Positions 53,193 through 62,860 of a DNA stretch of 64,000 bases are shown piece by piece; position 1 is the first letter of the stretch, and each line of letters begins with the position of its first letter. The position numbers and the translations under genes are program-made. The stretch is from Streptomyces sp. MMBL 11-1 (GTDB lineage: Bacteria; Actinomycetota; Actinomycetes; Streptomycetales; Streptomycetaceae): positions 6,637,001 to 6,701,000 of the forward strand of contig NZ_CP117709.1 of NCBI RefSeq assembly GCF_028622875.1, given 5' to 3'. The notes beneath the pieces were generated by a model. The model made no database searches and was not told the DNA's origin. It saw only the letters and a list, made by a program, of their open reading frames with translations.

Positions 53193-55691
53193 TCACCCCC
53201 GCCGCACCCGCCCCACGATCCGGCGGCCCAGCCGTCCCAGGGTGCTCGACCGGTTCCAGTCCCGGAAGGCGTCGGCCCGGCCGCTGCTGCCCGTGCGGCC
53301 CACCGTCGCCTCGACCTCCGCGACGTCCTCGGCCGACATGCCGCGTACGGCGGGGCGCAGGACGTCGTCGAGCAGGGCGGCGGCCACCGGCGGCCAGGCG
53401 CGGCCCGCGTGCGGGTGGGCCGTCCAGACGGTGAAGCAGTCCGCCGCGTAGGCGGGTTGCGTGCGCAGTCGGGTGCGTACGGCTTCGGTCCGGGCCGCCC
53501 GGTCGTACGCGGCGATCAGCTCGGCGTCCTCGCCGTGGACGAAGTCGTACAGCTCGGCCCCCGGGCGGTCCGGGGCCAGCAGGCGTTCGACCAGGGCGGC
53601 GTACGCCCGTTCCCGGAGCGCCGGCTCGACCGGCTCCGCCTGCGCGCACAGGGTGCGTACCCGCTCCGCCCAGCCGGGCTCGGGTGCCCCGGTGCGCAGT
53701 TCGCGGACGAGGTCCAGCAGGAGGAGCCCGGCGCGCTGCCGGCCGCCGATCTCCTCGGGGAAGCCGCGCAGGAGGTCGTGGGCGAGCCCGGCCGCCTCGT
53801 CCGTACCGGAGGCGTCCGTACCGGAGGTGGACGTGCCGGAGGCGGACGTACCGGCGACGGAGGCCCCGGTGGACGGGCTGAGCGCCGTGTCGACCAGGCG
53901 CGCCCACGTACCGGCCGCGCGGTGCGCGTCCGAGGTGGCCGCGTCCAGCAACAGTCGGGCCTCCCCGACCGTCGGGGCCCGGTCCTCCCACACCAGGCCG
54001 ACCGCCGTCCGCAGGACCAGGGGCTCCGCGAAGGGGGAGAGGCCGGCCGCCCGCAGCACCCGGTGCCACACCGCCGCCCGGTCACCGCCCAGGGTCGCCA
54101 TCGCCTCCGGCACCTCGGCGCACATCCGCAGATGCGGCAGCGCCTGCGTACCCGTGAACGGCAGCGCGACCCGCTCCAGGAACCGGGCCACCGCCCCGGG
54201 GTCCTCGGGCGCGAGCCGGTCCAGTGCGCCGAGCAGCGCCGTCCGCACCTCGAACTGCTCGTCCAGCAGCTCCAGCAGGGCCGGTGCGAAGCCCGGGGGG
54301 CCTTCGTGCGCCGCCGCCTCCGTCAGCAGCGCGGGCGCCAGCCGGTCCACGACCCCCGGCAGGGACGTGGTGCCGTCCACGCCCAGCAGCCGGGCCACGC
54401 GCAGCAGTTGCACGGTACGTGCCACCGGGCGCGAGCCGACCGTGTCGGCCAGCTCGGTCAGGATCTCCGGGCCCAGCCGCTCGGCGACCACTGCCCCCTC
54501 CGGACCGGCGAACGCGTCCCGGCGCGGCAGCTCCAGAGAGCCGTTGCCGCCCCGCACCGCCTCCGTGACCAGCATCGCCGCGAGCGGGGCGGTCACCGAG
54601 GCCGGGCAGCGGCCCTCCAACGCGTCGAACAGTCGCCCGGCCGCGTCGAATTCGGGACCGGTGCGATCGTCGACGGCGGGGGAGGTGAGGGCTTCCACCA
54701 ACTGGCCCGTCCGCTTGGCGTCCAGCGCGTACGGGCGGTCGGCGGCCCAACCGGCCGCCGCCGCACGCCCGTCCGGTCCCAGCTCGATCCCCGCACAGAG
54801 CGCCGTCACGGCCAACGGGCCCGCCGCGAACGGCTCCCCGGGCAGCTCCCGCGCCTCCCGGAACAGCTCCGGCGACCGGCTCCGCCAGACCCGCGCCGCC
54901 GTCGCCGCCCAGGCGTCGACCGGACCGCCGTCCGCCGGAAGCGGCCCCGCGCACGTGTGCACCCGCAGGCCCGCCGCTCGTGCCGCCTCCGCGTCCTCGG
55001 GCAACACCCCCACCACCCGCGACGTCGAACTCTCCGGCCGCCGCGTGTACGTGGTGAACGTCAGCCGCTCCGCGCTCTCCCTCGGCAAGGTGACCGACGC
55101 GAGCCCCAGCCACCGGGCGACGTCCGCGCACTGGCGCTCCACCAGTACCACCGGCCGCCCCTCGGCCGCCTCCGCGTCGCTCGCCCGGCGCAGATCCGCC
55201 AGCACGGCCGCGAGCCAGGGGCCGCGCGAGACGGCGAAGTCGTCGAGGCCCTCGGAGACCGCCGCCGGACCAGGGGGCGGCGTCAACGGGTCCGGCACCG
55301 GCCCGCCGGGCGTCGCCGCCACCCAGTGCGGCGACCGCCACGTCTCGACCGGCAGCCGGTCGTCCGGCAGCGGGACCCCCGGCGGCAGACGCACCGCGTG
55401 CGCGTGGAACCGTACGCCCGACCCCGCACGGTCCGTGTCCCGCACCGCGGCCGAACGTGCCACCAGCCGACTGCCGTCGGACAGAACGAAGTATCCGAAC
55501 GCCTGGGGCAGTGCCCGCAGTTCGTCGTCGGACGGCCGGGGGGGAACGCCCCCGGGAAGCTCGTAGCGCACCAACGGCTCGATCTCCGCCAGCAGTGCCC
55601 CCGACACTTCTGGGCCGACTGCCGTGAACCGGCCGGCCGTTTCCTCGTCCCCCGGCGCGGAGGAGGTGTAGTGCACCTGTGCAAGGCTCAT
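53193..55691 (-). CDS. GTPase-associated protein 1 (GAP1)-related protein
   Basis: An 832-residue soluble protein whose N-terminus, MSLAQVHYTSSAPG then GRFTAVGPEVSG, is characteristic of the GAP1-N2 domain; FGYFVLSDGSRLVARSAAV and FHAHAVRLPPG follow. A middle domain (about 200-450) includes LTFTTYTRRPESSTSRVVGV, and the C-terminal half is Ala/Leu-rich helical repeats. GAP1 proteins were described from comparative genomics of NTP-dependent conflict systems, next to TRAFAC GTPase and VWA genes. No such GTPase is visible in this window, so it is an orphan here. A Thr/Ser-rich repeat near residue 600 (SGTSTSGTDASGTD) is low complexity. It is divergent from the lipoprotein gene at 56028. Confidence 0.8.
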   Translation of the reverse strand: MSLAQVHYTSSAPGDEETAGRFTAVGPEVSGALLAEIEPLVRYELPGGVPPRPSDDELRALPQAFGYFVLSDGSRLVARSAAVRDTDRAGSGVRFHAHAVRLPPGVPLPDDRLPVETWRSPHWVAATPGGPVPDPLTPPPGPAAVSEGLDDFAVSRGPWLAAVLADLRRASDAEAAEGRPVVLVERQCADVARWLGLASVTLPRESAERLTFTTYTRRPESSTSRVVGVLPEDAEAARAAGLRVHTCAGPLPADGGPVDAWAATAARVWRSRSPELFREARELPGEPFAAGPLAVTALCAGIELGPDGRAAAAGWAADRPYALDAKRTGQLVEALTSPAVDDRTGPEFDAAGRLFDALEGRCPASVTAPLAAMLVTEAVRGGNGSLELPRRDAFAGPEGAVVAERLGPEILTELADTVGSRPVARTVQLLRVARLLGVDGTTSLPGVVDRLAPALLTEAAAHEGPPGFAPALLELLDEQFEVRTALLGALDRLAPEDPGAVARFLERVALPFTGTQALPHLRMCAEVPEAMATLGGDRAAVWHRVLRAAGLSPFAEPLVLRTAVGLVWEDRAPTVGEARLLLDAATSDAHRAAGTWARLVDTALSPSTGASVAGTSASGTSTSGTDASGTDEAAGLAHDLLRGFPEEIGGRQRAGLLLLDLVRELRTGAPEPGWAERVRTLCAQAEPVEPALRERAYAALVERLLAPDRPGAELYDFVHGEDAELIAAYDRAARTEAVRTRLRTQPAYAADCFTVWTAHPHAGRAWPPVAAALLDDVLRPAVRGMSAEDVAEVEATVGRTGSSGRADAFRDWNRSSTLGRLGRRIVGRVRRG

Positions 55692-56027
55692 CTGTCGGCC
55701 CTCTTCGTCCTGCCGCGCCCGATCCCCGTGCCCGCCCCCGTACGGCTGGGGTCGGGGGAGAAGTCCGCAGCCGCGGGGGCGACGTTATCAAGGACGGGGG
55801 CGAAATCCCTACGCTGCGTCAGGCGCTGCCCCGAGGGCCGGTACCAGGGCGTGGTGCGAAGGGAGCGCCGTCCGAGATCCCGGCGGAGACCGCCCGAGGG
55901 GCCGGGGCCGCCGCCCCGGGGCGGCACCGCGCATGTCCCGACGAGGTAACAGTCCCTCCGGGCACCCACCGGCCACGCCGGGCGAACCTATGATCGACGG
56001 GGCGTCGAGGAGGAACGGGGAAACGCT
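55692..56027. other. Divergent intergenic region, promoters only
   Basis: 336 bp between the GAP1-type gene and the lipoprotein gene. TATGAT at 55989-55994 (+) is a candidate -10 for the lipoprotein and kinase genes, with no good -35. On the minus strand TTGATA (about 55790) is a weak -35-like site. No credible gene is seen. Confidence 0.45.
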
Positions 56028-56852
56028 GTGACCTGTCACGTGCCGTTAAGAGCGGGCCGGTACGCGCTGCCGCTGACCCTGGTGACCGTGCTGCTCGCCG
56101 GCTGTTCCGGCGCGGCGGACGACCCGGGGAGAACGGAGAAGCGCGACGCTTCGGCGAGCGCGAGCCCGGGCGGCAGCACCGGTGCCGGGCCGTCGACCGA
56201 TGCCGCGGACGCCTTCGAACCCGACCCCGCCCGGCTCCCGAAGACCCGGGCCGAGGCACGTGAGCTCATCGGCCGTGTCATCGCCGGCCCCGACGGCTTC
56301 GGCCCCGGAGTGGTGAAGCGGAGTCCGTACGAGAGCGACCCGGCGACCTGGCCCGTGCTCGGCGAGGACTGCGTCTGGCAGCAGCGGAAGCCCGCGCACA
56401 GCGTCCTGGCCACCCTCACCCGGTCGTTCGAGGTTCCCGCGGAGGCGGACAAGGGACCGGTGCGCCTGGCCGCCGTCGTCACCGTGCACCGCAGCCGCGA
56501 GGACGCGGCCTGGGAGATGGCGGAGTCGATCGAGGAGAGCATGCGCTGCCCCACCCAGCAACTGCGCGAGGGCGAGACGATCGGATCCATGGTCGCCGCG
56601 GCGCTCCTCGGAGGTGAGAGCGCGCAGGGCCACTCCGAGGACTTCCTCAGCGAGGCGGGGGAGTTCCGGAGCTCCGAACTGGGCGGGCCGCACTACTACG
56701 CCTGGCAGCAGGCGCAGACCCTCCAGTTCACCGTCGCCGTGACCGGCAAGGGGGCGAAGGGCCGCACCGAGGAAGAGATCGACGCACTCGTCTCCGAGGC
56801 GCAGGGCGCCATGCTGTCCCGGCTCGAAAACGCCGTCGAGAAGCAGAGCTGA
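56028..56852 (+). CDS. Lipoprotein upstream of the receptor kinases
   Basis: A 274-residue exported protein. The lipobox is LLAGC with Cys26. A Ser/Gly/Asp-rich linker (about 27-65) leads to a domain with ELIGRVIAGPDGFGPGVVKR, CVWQQRKPAHSVLATLTRSFE and a C-terminal YYAWQQAQTLQFTVAVTGKG. No family is recognised. It stops ten bases before the ATG of the first kinase gene on the same strand, so it is probably co-transcribed with both kinases and may act with their outer sensor domains. The GTG start has GGGGA eight bases upstream. Confidence 0.8.
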   Translation: MTCHVPLRAGRYALPLTLVTVLLAGCSGAADDPGRTEKRDASASASPGGSTGAGPSTDAADAFEPDPARLPKTRAEARELIGRVIAGPDGFGPGVVKRSPYESDPATWPVLGEDCVWQQRKPAHSVLATLTRSFEVPAEADKGPVRLAAVVTVHRSREDAAWEMAESIEESMRCPTQQLREGETIGSMVAAALLGGESAQGHSEDFLSEAGEFRSSELGGPHYYAWQQAQTLQFTVAVTGKGAKGRTEEEIDALVSEAQGAMLSRLENAVEKQS

Positions 56853-56861
56853 GGCCGGGCG

Positions 56862-59042
56862 ATGGACGACCTGCGACCCACTGATCCCGCCCGTGTCGGC
56901 GGTCACCGGCTCCTGGGCCGCCTCGGAGCCGGCGGCATGGGCGTCGTCTACCTCGGGCGCACCGACGCCGGAGCGCTCGCCGCGATCAAGGTGATCCTGC
57001 CCGAACTCGCGGGGGACGAGGACTTCCGGACCCGCTTCCGTCGTGAGACCGAGGCGGCCCGCCGGGTCGACAGTCCCTGGGCGGTGCCGGTCACCGGCGC
57101 CGACACCGAGGGCGAACGCCCCTGGCTCGCGACGGAGTTCGTCCCCGGGCCGACGCTTTCCGATGTCGTCGCCCGGCGCGGGCCGCTGCCCGTGCGCGGT
57201 GTCACGGTCCTCGGCCGGCTGCTCGCCCGCGCCCTGGCCGCCGTGCACGGGGCCGGGCTCGTCCACCGCGACGTCAAACCCGGCAACGTCCTGCTGACGG
57301 CCGACGGTCCCCGGCTGATCGACTTCGGGATCGCCCGCGCCGCCGACGCCACCGCGCTGACCGCCACCGGACTCGTCGTCGGCACCCCCGGGTTCCTCCC
57401 GCCCGAGCAGGCGTCCGGGGACACCGCGGGACCGGCCGGGGACATCTTCTCGCTCGGCTGCCTCCTGGCGTACGCGGCCACCGGCCGGCCGCCGTTCGGC
57501 AGCGGAGCGGTCGACGCGCTCCTCTACCGGACCGTCCACGACGCGCCCGACCTCGACGGGATCGACGACGCCCACCTGCGCGCCGTCCTGGACCGCTGCC
57601 TCGCCAAGGACCCCGGTGAGCGTCCGGCCGCCGCCGACCTCGACCCCCTGATCGCCGGGGGCATACCGGCCGGCCCCACCGCCGACTGGCTGCCCGAGGA
57701 CGTCCTCCGGATCATCGCGGAGCGGTCCGCCGCCGTGCTGGCCCTGCCCGACATCGACGCCACCGTCACCGAGGAGCCCGGCCCGCCGGAACCCGCCCCC
57801 GGCCGGCGGCGGTTCCTGCTCCTCGCGGCGGGCGGCGCGGTGGCCCTCGGCGCGGGCGCCTTCGCCGCCGTACGCCTCACGGGCGACGGGCCCGGCGGCG
57901 GCGGGGACGCGGCCCCCGGCGGACGCCGCTGGATCATCGGCGTGCACGCCGATCTCACCGGCCCCCTGAGCGCCGCCGGACGTGCCCAGGAACGCGGCGC
58001 CCGGCTCGCCGTCGACCGCTTCAACTCCCTCGACGACCAGCCCTTCCGGCTCGCCGTGAAAGTCCTCGACGACCAGGGGGACCCCGCCCGCTCCGCCCGC
58101 GTCGCCGAGGAGTTCGCCCGCGACCCGGAGGTCGTCGCGGTCATCGGCCCCACGGGCAACGCGGCGGCCGGGGCGGCCCTGGCCGCGTACGACGAGGCGG
58201 TGCTGCCGGTCCTGACGGTGTCGGCCCTCCAGATCGCCTTCCCCGCCCGGGCCAACAAATCCTTCTTCCAGGCCGCCCCCTCCTACGCGTCGCTCTGCGT
58301 CCCCATCGTCCACCGGCTCCTCCTGCGCCCCGGCGTCGAGCGGCTGGGCATCCTGATCGACCGGGCCGGCGGGCAGGCGTCCTACCAGGCGGGCTATACG
58401 GCGCACCTGATGACGCCCAGCCTCACCACCGGCACCACCCACCCCCGCGTGGTGCCCGCCGGCACGACCGTCTTCGACCCGGTCGTCACCGACCTCCTCT
58501 CCCACCGGAGCGACGCCGTCTTCTACGCCGGTGACGCGGCCGGCGCCTCCCGGGTCGCCCGCATCCTGGCCGACCTCTCGTTCACCGGACCGCGCATGGC
58601 CCAGCACACCGTCATGGGGCCGGAGTTCCTGGAACAGGCGGGCGCGGCGGCCGACGGCTGGGAGTTCGTCGCACCGTTCACCGACGCGAGCGCCCCGGCC
58701 GCCGCGACGTTCGCCGCCGCCCACCGCAAACGCTTCGGCGCCGCGCCCGCCGCCTGGTCGGCCGAGGCGTACGACATGGCGGGGCTCGTCGCCCGCGAAC
58801 TGGCCGCCCTGGCCGACCGGACGGCGAAGAGCGCGAAGCCGGGCGCCGGGCCCTCCGGGAGCGACCGCCCCACCCGCTCCCGGCTCACCGCCGCGATCGC
58901 CGCCTCCCGGTACGAAGGCGTCTCCCGCGCCTACGCGTTCGACGACAAGCGGCAGCAACTCGTCGGCCAGGACGCCCACCTGTACCGGGTGAAGGACGGA
59001 CGCCTGCGCTACCTCGGGGCGGCCCCGAAGCCGAAGAGCTGA
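56862..59042 (+). CDS. Receptor-like Ser/Thr kinase with extracellular type-1 periplasmic-binding domain
   Basis: A 726-residue protein. The kinase domain spans about 13-270: Gly loop LGAGGMGVVYLG, Lys43 (AIK), HRDVKPGNVLL with HRD at 135-137, DFG at 154-156 and GTPGFLPPEQ. After a short linker comes RRRFLLLAAGG (315-325), which opens the only membrane helix (to about 338). Residues 356-726 are a LivJ-like amino-acid-binding fold (RWIIGVHADLTGPLS, VVAVIGPTGNAAAG, SDAVFYAGDAAGASRVA). If the helix spans, the sensor faces outside and the kinase inside. The ligand may be a small amino-acid-like molecule. It lies one base before its paralogue. Confidence 0.88.
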   Translation: MDDLRPTDPARVGGHRLLGRLGAGGMGVVYLGRTDAGALAAIKVILPELAGDEDFRTRFRRETEAARRVDSPWAVPVTGADTEGERPWLATEFVPGPTLSDVVARRGPLPVRGVTVLGRLLARALAAVHGAGLVHRDVKPGNVLLTADGPRLIDFGIARAADATALTATGLVVGTPGFLPPEQASGDTAGPAGDIFSLGCLLAYAATGRPPFGSGAVDALLYRTVHDAPDLDGIDDAHLRAVLDRCLAKDPGERPAAADLDPLIAGGIPAGPTADWLPEDVLRIIAERSAAVLALPDIDATVTEEPGPPEPAPGRRRFLLLAAGGAVALGAGAFAAVRLTGDGPGGGGDAAPGGRRWIIGVHADLTGPLSAAGRAQERGARLAVDRFNSLDDQPFRLAVKVLDDQGDPARSARVAEEFARDPEVVAVIGPTGNAAAGAALAAYDEAVLPVLTVSALQIAFPARANKSFFQAAPSYASLCVPIVHRLLLRPGVERLGILIDRAGGQASYQAGYTAHLMTPSLTTGTTHPRVVPAGTTVFDPVVTDLLSHRSDAVFYAGDAAGASRVARILADLSFTGPRMAQHTVMGPEFLEQAGAAADGWEFVAPFTDASAPAAATFAAAHRKRFGAAPAAWSAEAYDMAGLVARELAALADRTAKSAKPGAGPSGSDRPTRSRLTAAIAASRYEGVSRAYAFDDKRQQLVGQDAHLYRVKDGRLRYLGAAPKPKS

Positions 59043-59043
59043 C

Positions 59044-61425
59044 GTGCGCCCCCTCATCACCGAGGACCCCCGCACCGTCGGCCCGTACCGCACCCTCGTC
59101 CGGCTCGGCGCCGGCGGCATGGGGGTGGTCTACCTGGCGCGAACGGCGGGCGGGGCGCTCGCGGCCGTCAAGGTGATCCGGGCCGAGCACGCCGCCGATC
59201 CCGGCTTCCGCGCCCGCTTCCGGCGCGAGGCCGAGGCCGCCGCCCGGATCACCGGCCCCTGGGTGGTCCCGGTGCTCGGCGCGGACACCGAGGCCCGCGA
59301 GCCGTGGCTGGCGACCGCGTTCGTCCCCGGGCCCTCGCTGGCCGAGGTGGTGGGCGCTGGCGGCGCGCTGCCCCCGCCCACCGTCCGGGCGCTCGGAAGC
59401 CGGCTCGCCGAGGCCCTCGTCGCGGTCCACGAGGCCGGGCTGATCCATCGCGACGTCAAACCCGGCAACGTACTCCTCGGCCTCGACGGCCCCCGCCTCA
59501 TCGACTTCGGGATCGCCCGCCACGAGGGGGCCACCGCACTCACCGCCACCGACCTGGTGATCGGCACGCCCGGTTACCTCGCCCCCGAACAGGCGCAGGC
59601 CGGGCCGGTGGGACCGGCGTGCGACGTGTTCTCCCTCGGCTGCGTCCTGGTGTACGCGGCGACGGGCCGGCGGCCGTTCGGCGAGGGCGGTGAGGGCGGC
59701 GCGGCCGGCGTGCTGTTCCGTACGGTCCACGAGGAGCCGGACCTGGCGGGTGTGCCGCCCGGGCTGCTGCCCCTGATCGCCGCCTGCCTGAGCAAGGACC
59801 CGGCCGCCCGGCCGTCGGCGAGCCGGATCGGCGACGACCTGGGGGCGCCCGGCGAAGGGGACCGCGGCCGGTCGGGGAGGAGCCCGGGGCCGGTCCCGCT
59901 CCGGCCGCCGGACCCCCGTGCGGCCTGGGCGCCCCGCTCGGCTCCGGGTGGGCCTCCGGGGGCTCCCGGCGACGGGGCTCCCGGGGGCGGCGCGCGCGAC
60001 GGAGCCTCCGGTGCGGCTCCGGGCGGGGCCGCCGAAGCCGCACCGGGCGGGGCCGCCGAAGCCGTCCGGGCCGCGGAGCCGGACACCGCCCCGCCCCCGG
60101 GGTCCTGGCTCGCGCCGCCCGGGCTCTCCGCGTTGATCGCCGAACGTTCCGCGGCCGCCCTCGCGCTGCCGGACCCCGAGCCGCTGCCCGCCACCCTCGT
60201 CCCGGACGAGGACCGGGCGTCGTCGGGGAGGGGCCTCACGCGGCGGAGGCTCCTGACCGCCGGTGGCGCCGGCGCGGTCCTGGTCACCGGCGGCTCCGGC
60301 GCGGCGTGGCTCGCCGGGCGGCGGTCCGCCAGGACCGCGTCGAGCTCCGGCGGACCGCCCACGTACACGATCGGGCTCCACGCCGACCTCAGCGGGCCGG
60401 GCCGCGCCGCCGGGCTGGCGCACCAGCGCGGCGTACGGCTCGCGGTCGCCGATCACAACGCCCGTACCGATACGACGTTCCGCCTCGCCCTGCGGACCGA
60501 GGACGATGCCGGTGACCCGCGCCGGGCGTTGCGGGCGGCCGACCGGCTGGGCGCCGACCCCGACGTCATCGCCGTGGTCGGGCCGACCGGAGACGTGCTG
60601 GCCACGGAGGTCGTCCAGCGGTACGGCAGGGCGCGGCTCGCCCTGGTCGTCGTCGCGGCAGGCTCCGCCGAGGCGTCCGTGACGCCCGCCCACCTCTGCG
60701 TGACCCGCCCGTACGACCGCATGCTCACCCCGGGCCTCCTCGGCTACGTCGTCCGGATCCGTCCCGCCGGGCGAGTCCTCCTCGTCCAGGACAGGGACGG
60801 CACCGGCCTCGGCGGACAACTGGGCAGCGAGTTCCGCAACACCCCGCCCGCCGACGCCACGCTCATCGAACACGCTCTCCCACGGGGCGACGCCGGCTTC
60901 GGCTCGGCCGCCCGCAAGGCCATGACCAGCAGGGCGGACGCGGTGGTGCTCGCGAGCGGCGACGCCTCCCGGGCCGCCCGCCTGGCCACCGCGCTCGCGG
61001 ACGAGGGCTTCACCGGCAGCAGGGTCGCCGCCGGACCGGCCCTCGGGCCCGCCTTCCTCGCGGGCGCGGGCGCCGCCGCCGACGGCTGGGTCTTCGCCGA
61101 GGCGTACGCCGACCCCACGGCCCTCCCGTCGGCCCGGACGTTCACCGCCGCCCACCGCAAGCGCTTCGGCGCACCCCCGGGCACCTGGGCCGCCGAGGCG
61201 TACGACGCGGTCGGACTGATCGCCCGCGCCGCCGGGACCACCAGCGCCTCGGGGGACGTGCGCAGCGGCATGGCCGGGCGGCTCCTCCGTACCGAGCACC
61301 GGGGGATCGTGCGCCGCCTGGCCTTCCGTCCGTCGATCCGCCAGGTGCGGTACGAGAACGGGATCTTCCTCTACCGGATCGAGAAGGGCCGCCCCCGCTT
61401 CCTGGGCCCGTTCGGCGAGGTGTAG
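59044..61425 (+). CDS. Second receptor-like Ser/Thr kinase with periplasmic-binding domain
   Basis: A 793-residue paralogue of the preceding kinase. Kinase motifs are at the same positions: Gly loop LGAGGMGVVYLA, Lys43 (AVK), HRD 135-137 and DFG 154-156. Its linker is much longer (about 265-395), Gly/Pro/Ala-rich, with a duplicated PGGAAEA unit. Then LTRRRLLTAGGAG (about 398-410) begins the membrane helix. The binding domain runs from about 440 (YTIGLHADLSGPG, VIAVVGPTGDV, RADAVVLASGDASRAARLA). The GTG starts two bases after the first kinase stop. The two were probably made by tandem duplication and may form a heterodimer. Confidence 0.88.
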   Translation: MRPLITEDPRTVGPYRTLVRLGAGGMGVVYLARTAGGALAAVKVIRAEHAADPGFRARFRREAEAAARITGPWVVPVLGADTEAREPWLATAFVPGPSLAEVVGAGGALPPPTVRALGSRLAEALVAVHEAGLIHRDVKPGNVLLGLDGPRLIDFGIARHEGATALTATDLVIGTPGYLAPEQAQAGPVGPACDVFSLGCVLVYAATGRRPFGEGGEGGAAGVLFRTVHEEPDLAGVPPGLLPLIAACLSKDPAARPSASRIGDDLGAPGEGDRGRSGRSPGPVPLRPPDPRAAWAPRSAPGGPPGAPGDGAPGGGARDGASGAAPGGAAEAAPGGAAEAVRAAEPDTAPPPGSWLAPPGLSALIAERSAAALALPDPEPLPATLVPDEDRASSGRGLTRRRLLTAGGAGAVLVTGGSGAAWLAGRRSARTASSSGGPPTYTIGLHADLSGPGRAAGLAHQRGVRLAVADHNARTDTTFRLALRTEDDAGDPRRALRAADRLGADPDVIAVVGPTGDVLATEVVQRYGRARLALVVVAAGSAEASVTPAHLCVTRPYDRMLTPGLLGYVVRIRPAGRVLLVQDRDGTGLGGQLGSEFRNTPPADATLIEHALPRGDAGFGSAARKAMTSRADAVVLASGDASRAARLATALADEGFTGSRVAAGPALGPAFLAGAGAAADGWVFAEAYADPTALPSARTFTAAHRKRFGAPPGTWAAEAYDAVGLIARAAGTTSASGDVRSGMAGRLLRTEHRGIVRRLAFRPSIRQVRYENGIFLYRIEKGRPRFLGPFGEV

Positions 61426-61788
61426 CCGCCACGGCGGAACCCGGCGACAGCCGCCATGACGCGGCCCGGCGACGGCAGCGCTCCGTGAGGCCACGGCCAG
61501 GCGTGAAGATCTCCTGCGGCCGCGCTTAAGAAATCCTCGATGGACCCGGGCCCCGTCGTACGGCAGATTTCTCCGTGACGGCCGAGGATGGCGCGTGGAG
61601 CCGTACGACGTGCAGCCGTGCGACGTGCAGCCGTACGTCCGGAGTCGTACGACGGGCTCCGTCCCGTCCCGCCGCGCCCCCGCCCCGGGGGCGATCACCC
61701 GAAAACCACCCCGGGCCGCAGGGTTCTTCCGACATGCCCCGAGGCCCGGGGTCATCCACTCGCGTACCGACGTCAGGGAGCCGCAGCC
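61426..61788. other. Intergenic region upstream of tdh
   Basis: 363 bp after the second kinase. It holds the 15-bp repeats listed separately, several GTACGAC/GTCGTAC palindromic sites and the tdh ribosome-binding site GGGAG. Open readings on both strands here are repeat artefacts. No convincing terminator or -10/-35 pair is seen. Confidence 0.5.
61600..61640. repeat. 15-bp tandem repeat upstream of tdh
   Basis: Two near-identical 15-bp units, GCCGTACGACGTGCA and GCCGTGCGACGTGCA, followed by a partial third (GCCGTACGTCC), about 150 bp before the tdh start. A 10-bp palindrome GTCGTACGAC lies just beyond. This could be a set of binding sites for a regulator of threonine catabolism, or slippage. 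Confidence 0.6.
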
Positions 61789-62817
61789 GTGAAGGCACTC
61801 GTCAAGCAGAAGGCCGAACCCGGACTGTGGCTGATGGACGTGCCGGAGCCTCAGTACGGCCCCACCGACGTCCTGATCAAGGTCCTGCGCACCGGCATCT
61901 GCGGCACCGACCTGCACATCCGCGCCTATGACGGCTGGGCCCAGCAGGCGGTCACCACCCCGCTGGTCCTCGGCCACGAGTTCGTCGGCGAGGTCGCCGC
62001 GACCGGCTCCGACGTCGCGGACATCGCGGTCGGCGACCTGGTCAGCGGCGAGGGCCACCTCGTCTGCGGCAAGTGCCGCAACTGTCTCGCCGGCCGCCGC
62101 CACCTCTGCCGCTCCACCGTCGGCCTCGGCGTCGGCCGGGACGGGGCGTTCGCCGAGTACGTCGTCCTGCCCGCCTCCAACGTGTGGGTGCACCGGGTCC
62201 CCGTCGACCTCGACATCGCGGCGATCTTCGACCCGTTCGGCAACGCCGTGCACACCGCGCTGTCCTTCCCGCTCGTCGGCGAGGACGTCCTGATCACCGG
62301 CGCCGGACCGATCGGCATCATGGCCGCCGCCGTCGCCCAGCACGCCGGGGCCCGCAACGTCGTCATCACCGACGTCAGCGAGGCCCGCCTCGCCCTGGCC
62401 CGCAAGGTCGGCGTCAGCCTCGCCCTCAACGTCGCCGACCGGACCATCGCGGACGGCCAGCGGGAACTCGGCCTGCGCGAGGGCTTCGACATCGGCCTGG
62501 AGATGTCCGGCCGCCCCGAGGCGATGCGCGACATGGTCGCGAACATGACGCACGGCGGCCGGATCGCGATGCTCGGCCTGCCCGCCGAGGAGTTCGCCGT
62601 CGACTGGTCCCGCATCGTCACCTCGATGATCACGGTCAAGGGGATCTACGGCCGTGAGATGTACGAGACCTGGTACGCCATGTCCGTCCTGTTGGAGGGC
62701 GGCCTCGACCTCGCCCCCGTGATCACCGGCCGGTACGGCTTCCGCGACTTCGAGGCGGCCTTCGACGACGCCGCGAGCGGCCTCGGCGGCAAGGTCATCC
62801 TCGACTGGACCGTCTGA
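61789..62817 (+). CDS. tdh: L-threonine 3-dehydrogenase
   Basis: A 342-residue zinc-dependent medium-chain dehydrogenase that oxidises L-threonine to 2-amino-3-ketobutyrate with NAD. The catalytic zinc Cys38 is in GICGTDLHI and the His-Glu in LGHEFVGE near 64. The four structural cysteines are in [15 protein letters not shown]. The Rossmann motif is [13 protein letters not shown] near 171. The length equals that of E. coli Tdh. The GTG has GGGAG eight bases upstream. kbl follows 43 bp later, forming the tdh-kbl pathway to glycine and acetyl-CoA. The frame is open upstream through the repeats, but homology starts here. Confidence 0.95.
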   Translation: MKALVKQKAEPGLWLMDVPEPQYGPTDVLIKVLRTGICGTDLHIRAYDGWAQQAVTTPLVLGHEFVGEVAATGSDVADIAVGDLVSGEGHLVCGKCRNCLAGRRHLCRSTVGLGVGRDGAFAEYVVLPASNVWVHRVPVDLDIAAIFDPFGNAVHTALSFPLVGEDVLITGAGPIGIMAAAVAQHAGARNVVITDVSEARLALARKVGVSLALNVADRTIADGQRELGLREGFDIGLEMSGRPEAMRDMVANMTHGGRIAMLGLPAEEFAVDWSRIVTSMITVKGIYGREMYETWYAMSVLLEGGLDLAPVITGRYGFRDFEAAFDDAASGLGGKVILDWTV

Positions 62818-62860
62818 CCGCCTCCCCCTGGTCCGTTACTCGATCTCCTAAGGAATCCGC

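Noticed and set aside
61526..61798. A 90-codon minus-strand reading with RLHV repeats
   Set aside because: Its repeats are a translation of the 15-bp DNA repeats upstream of tdh; no RBS.
58885..62553. A 1222-codon reading on the minus strand opposite the second kinase and tdh
   Set aside because: It spans two well-supported plus-strand genes and the intergenic repeats; composition is Gly/Arg/Asp-rich noise.
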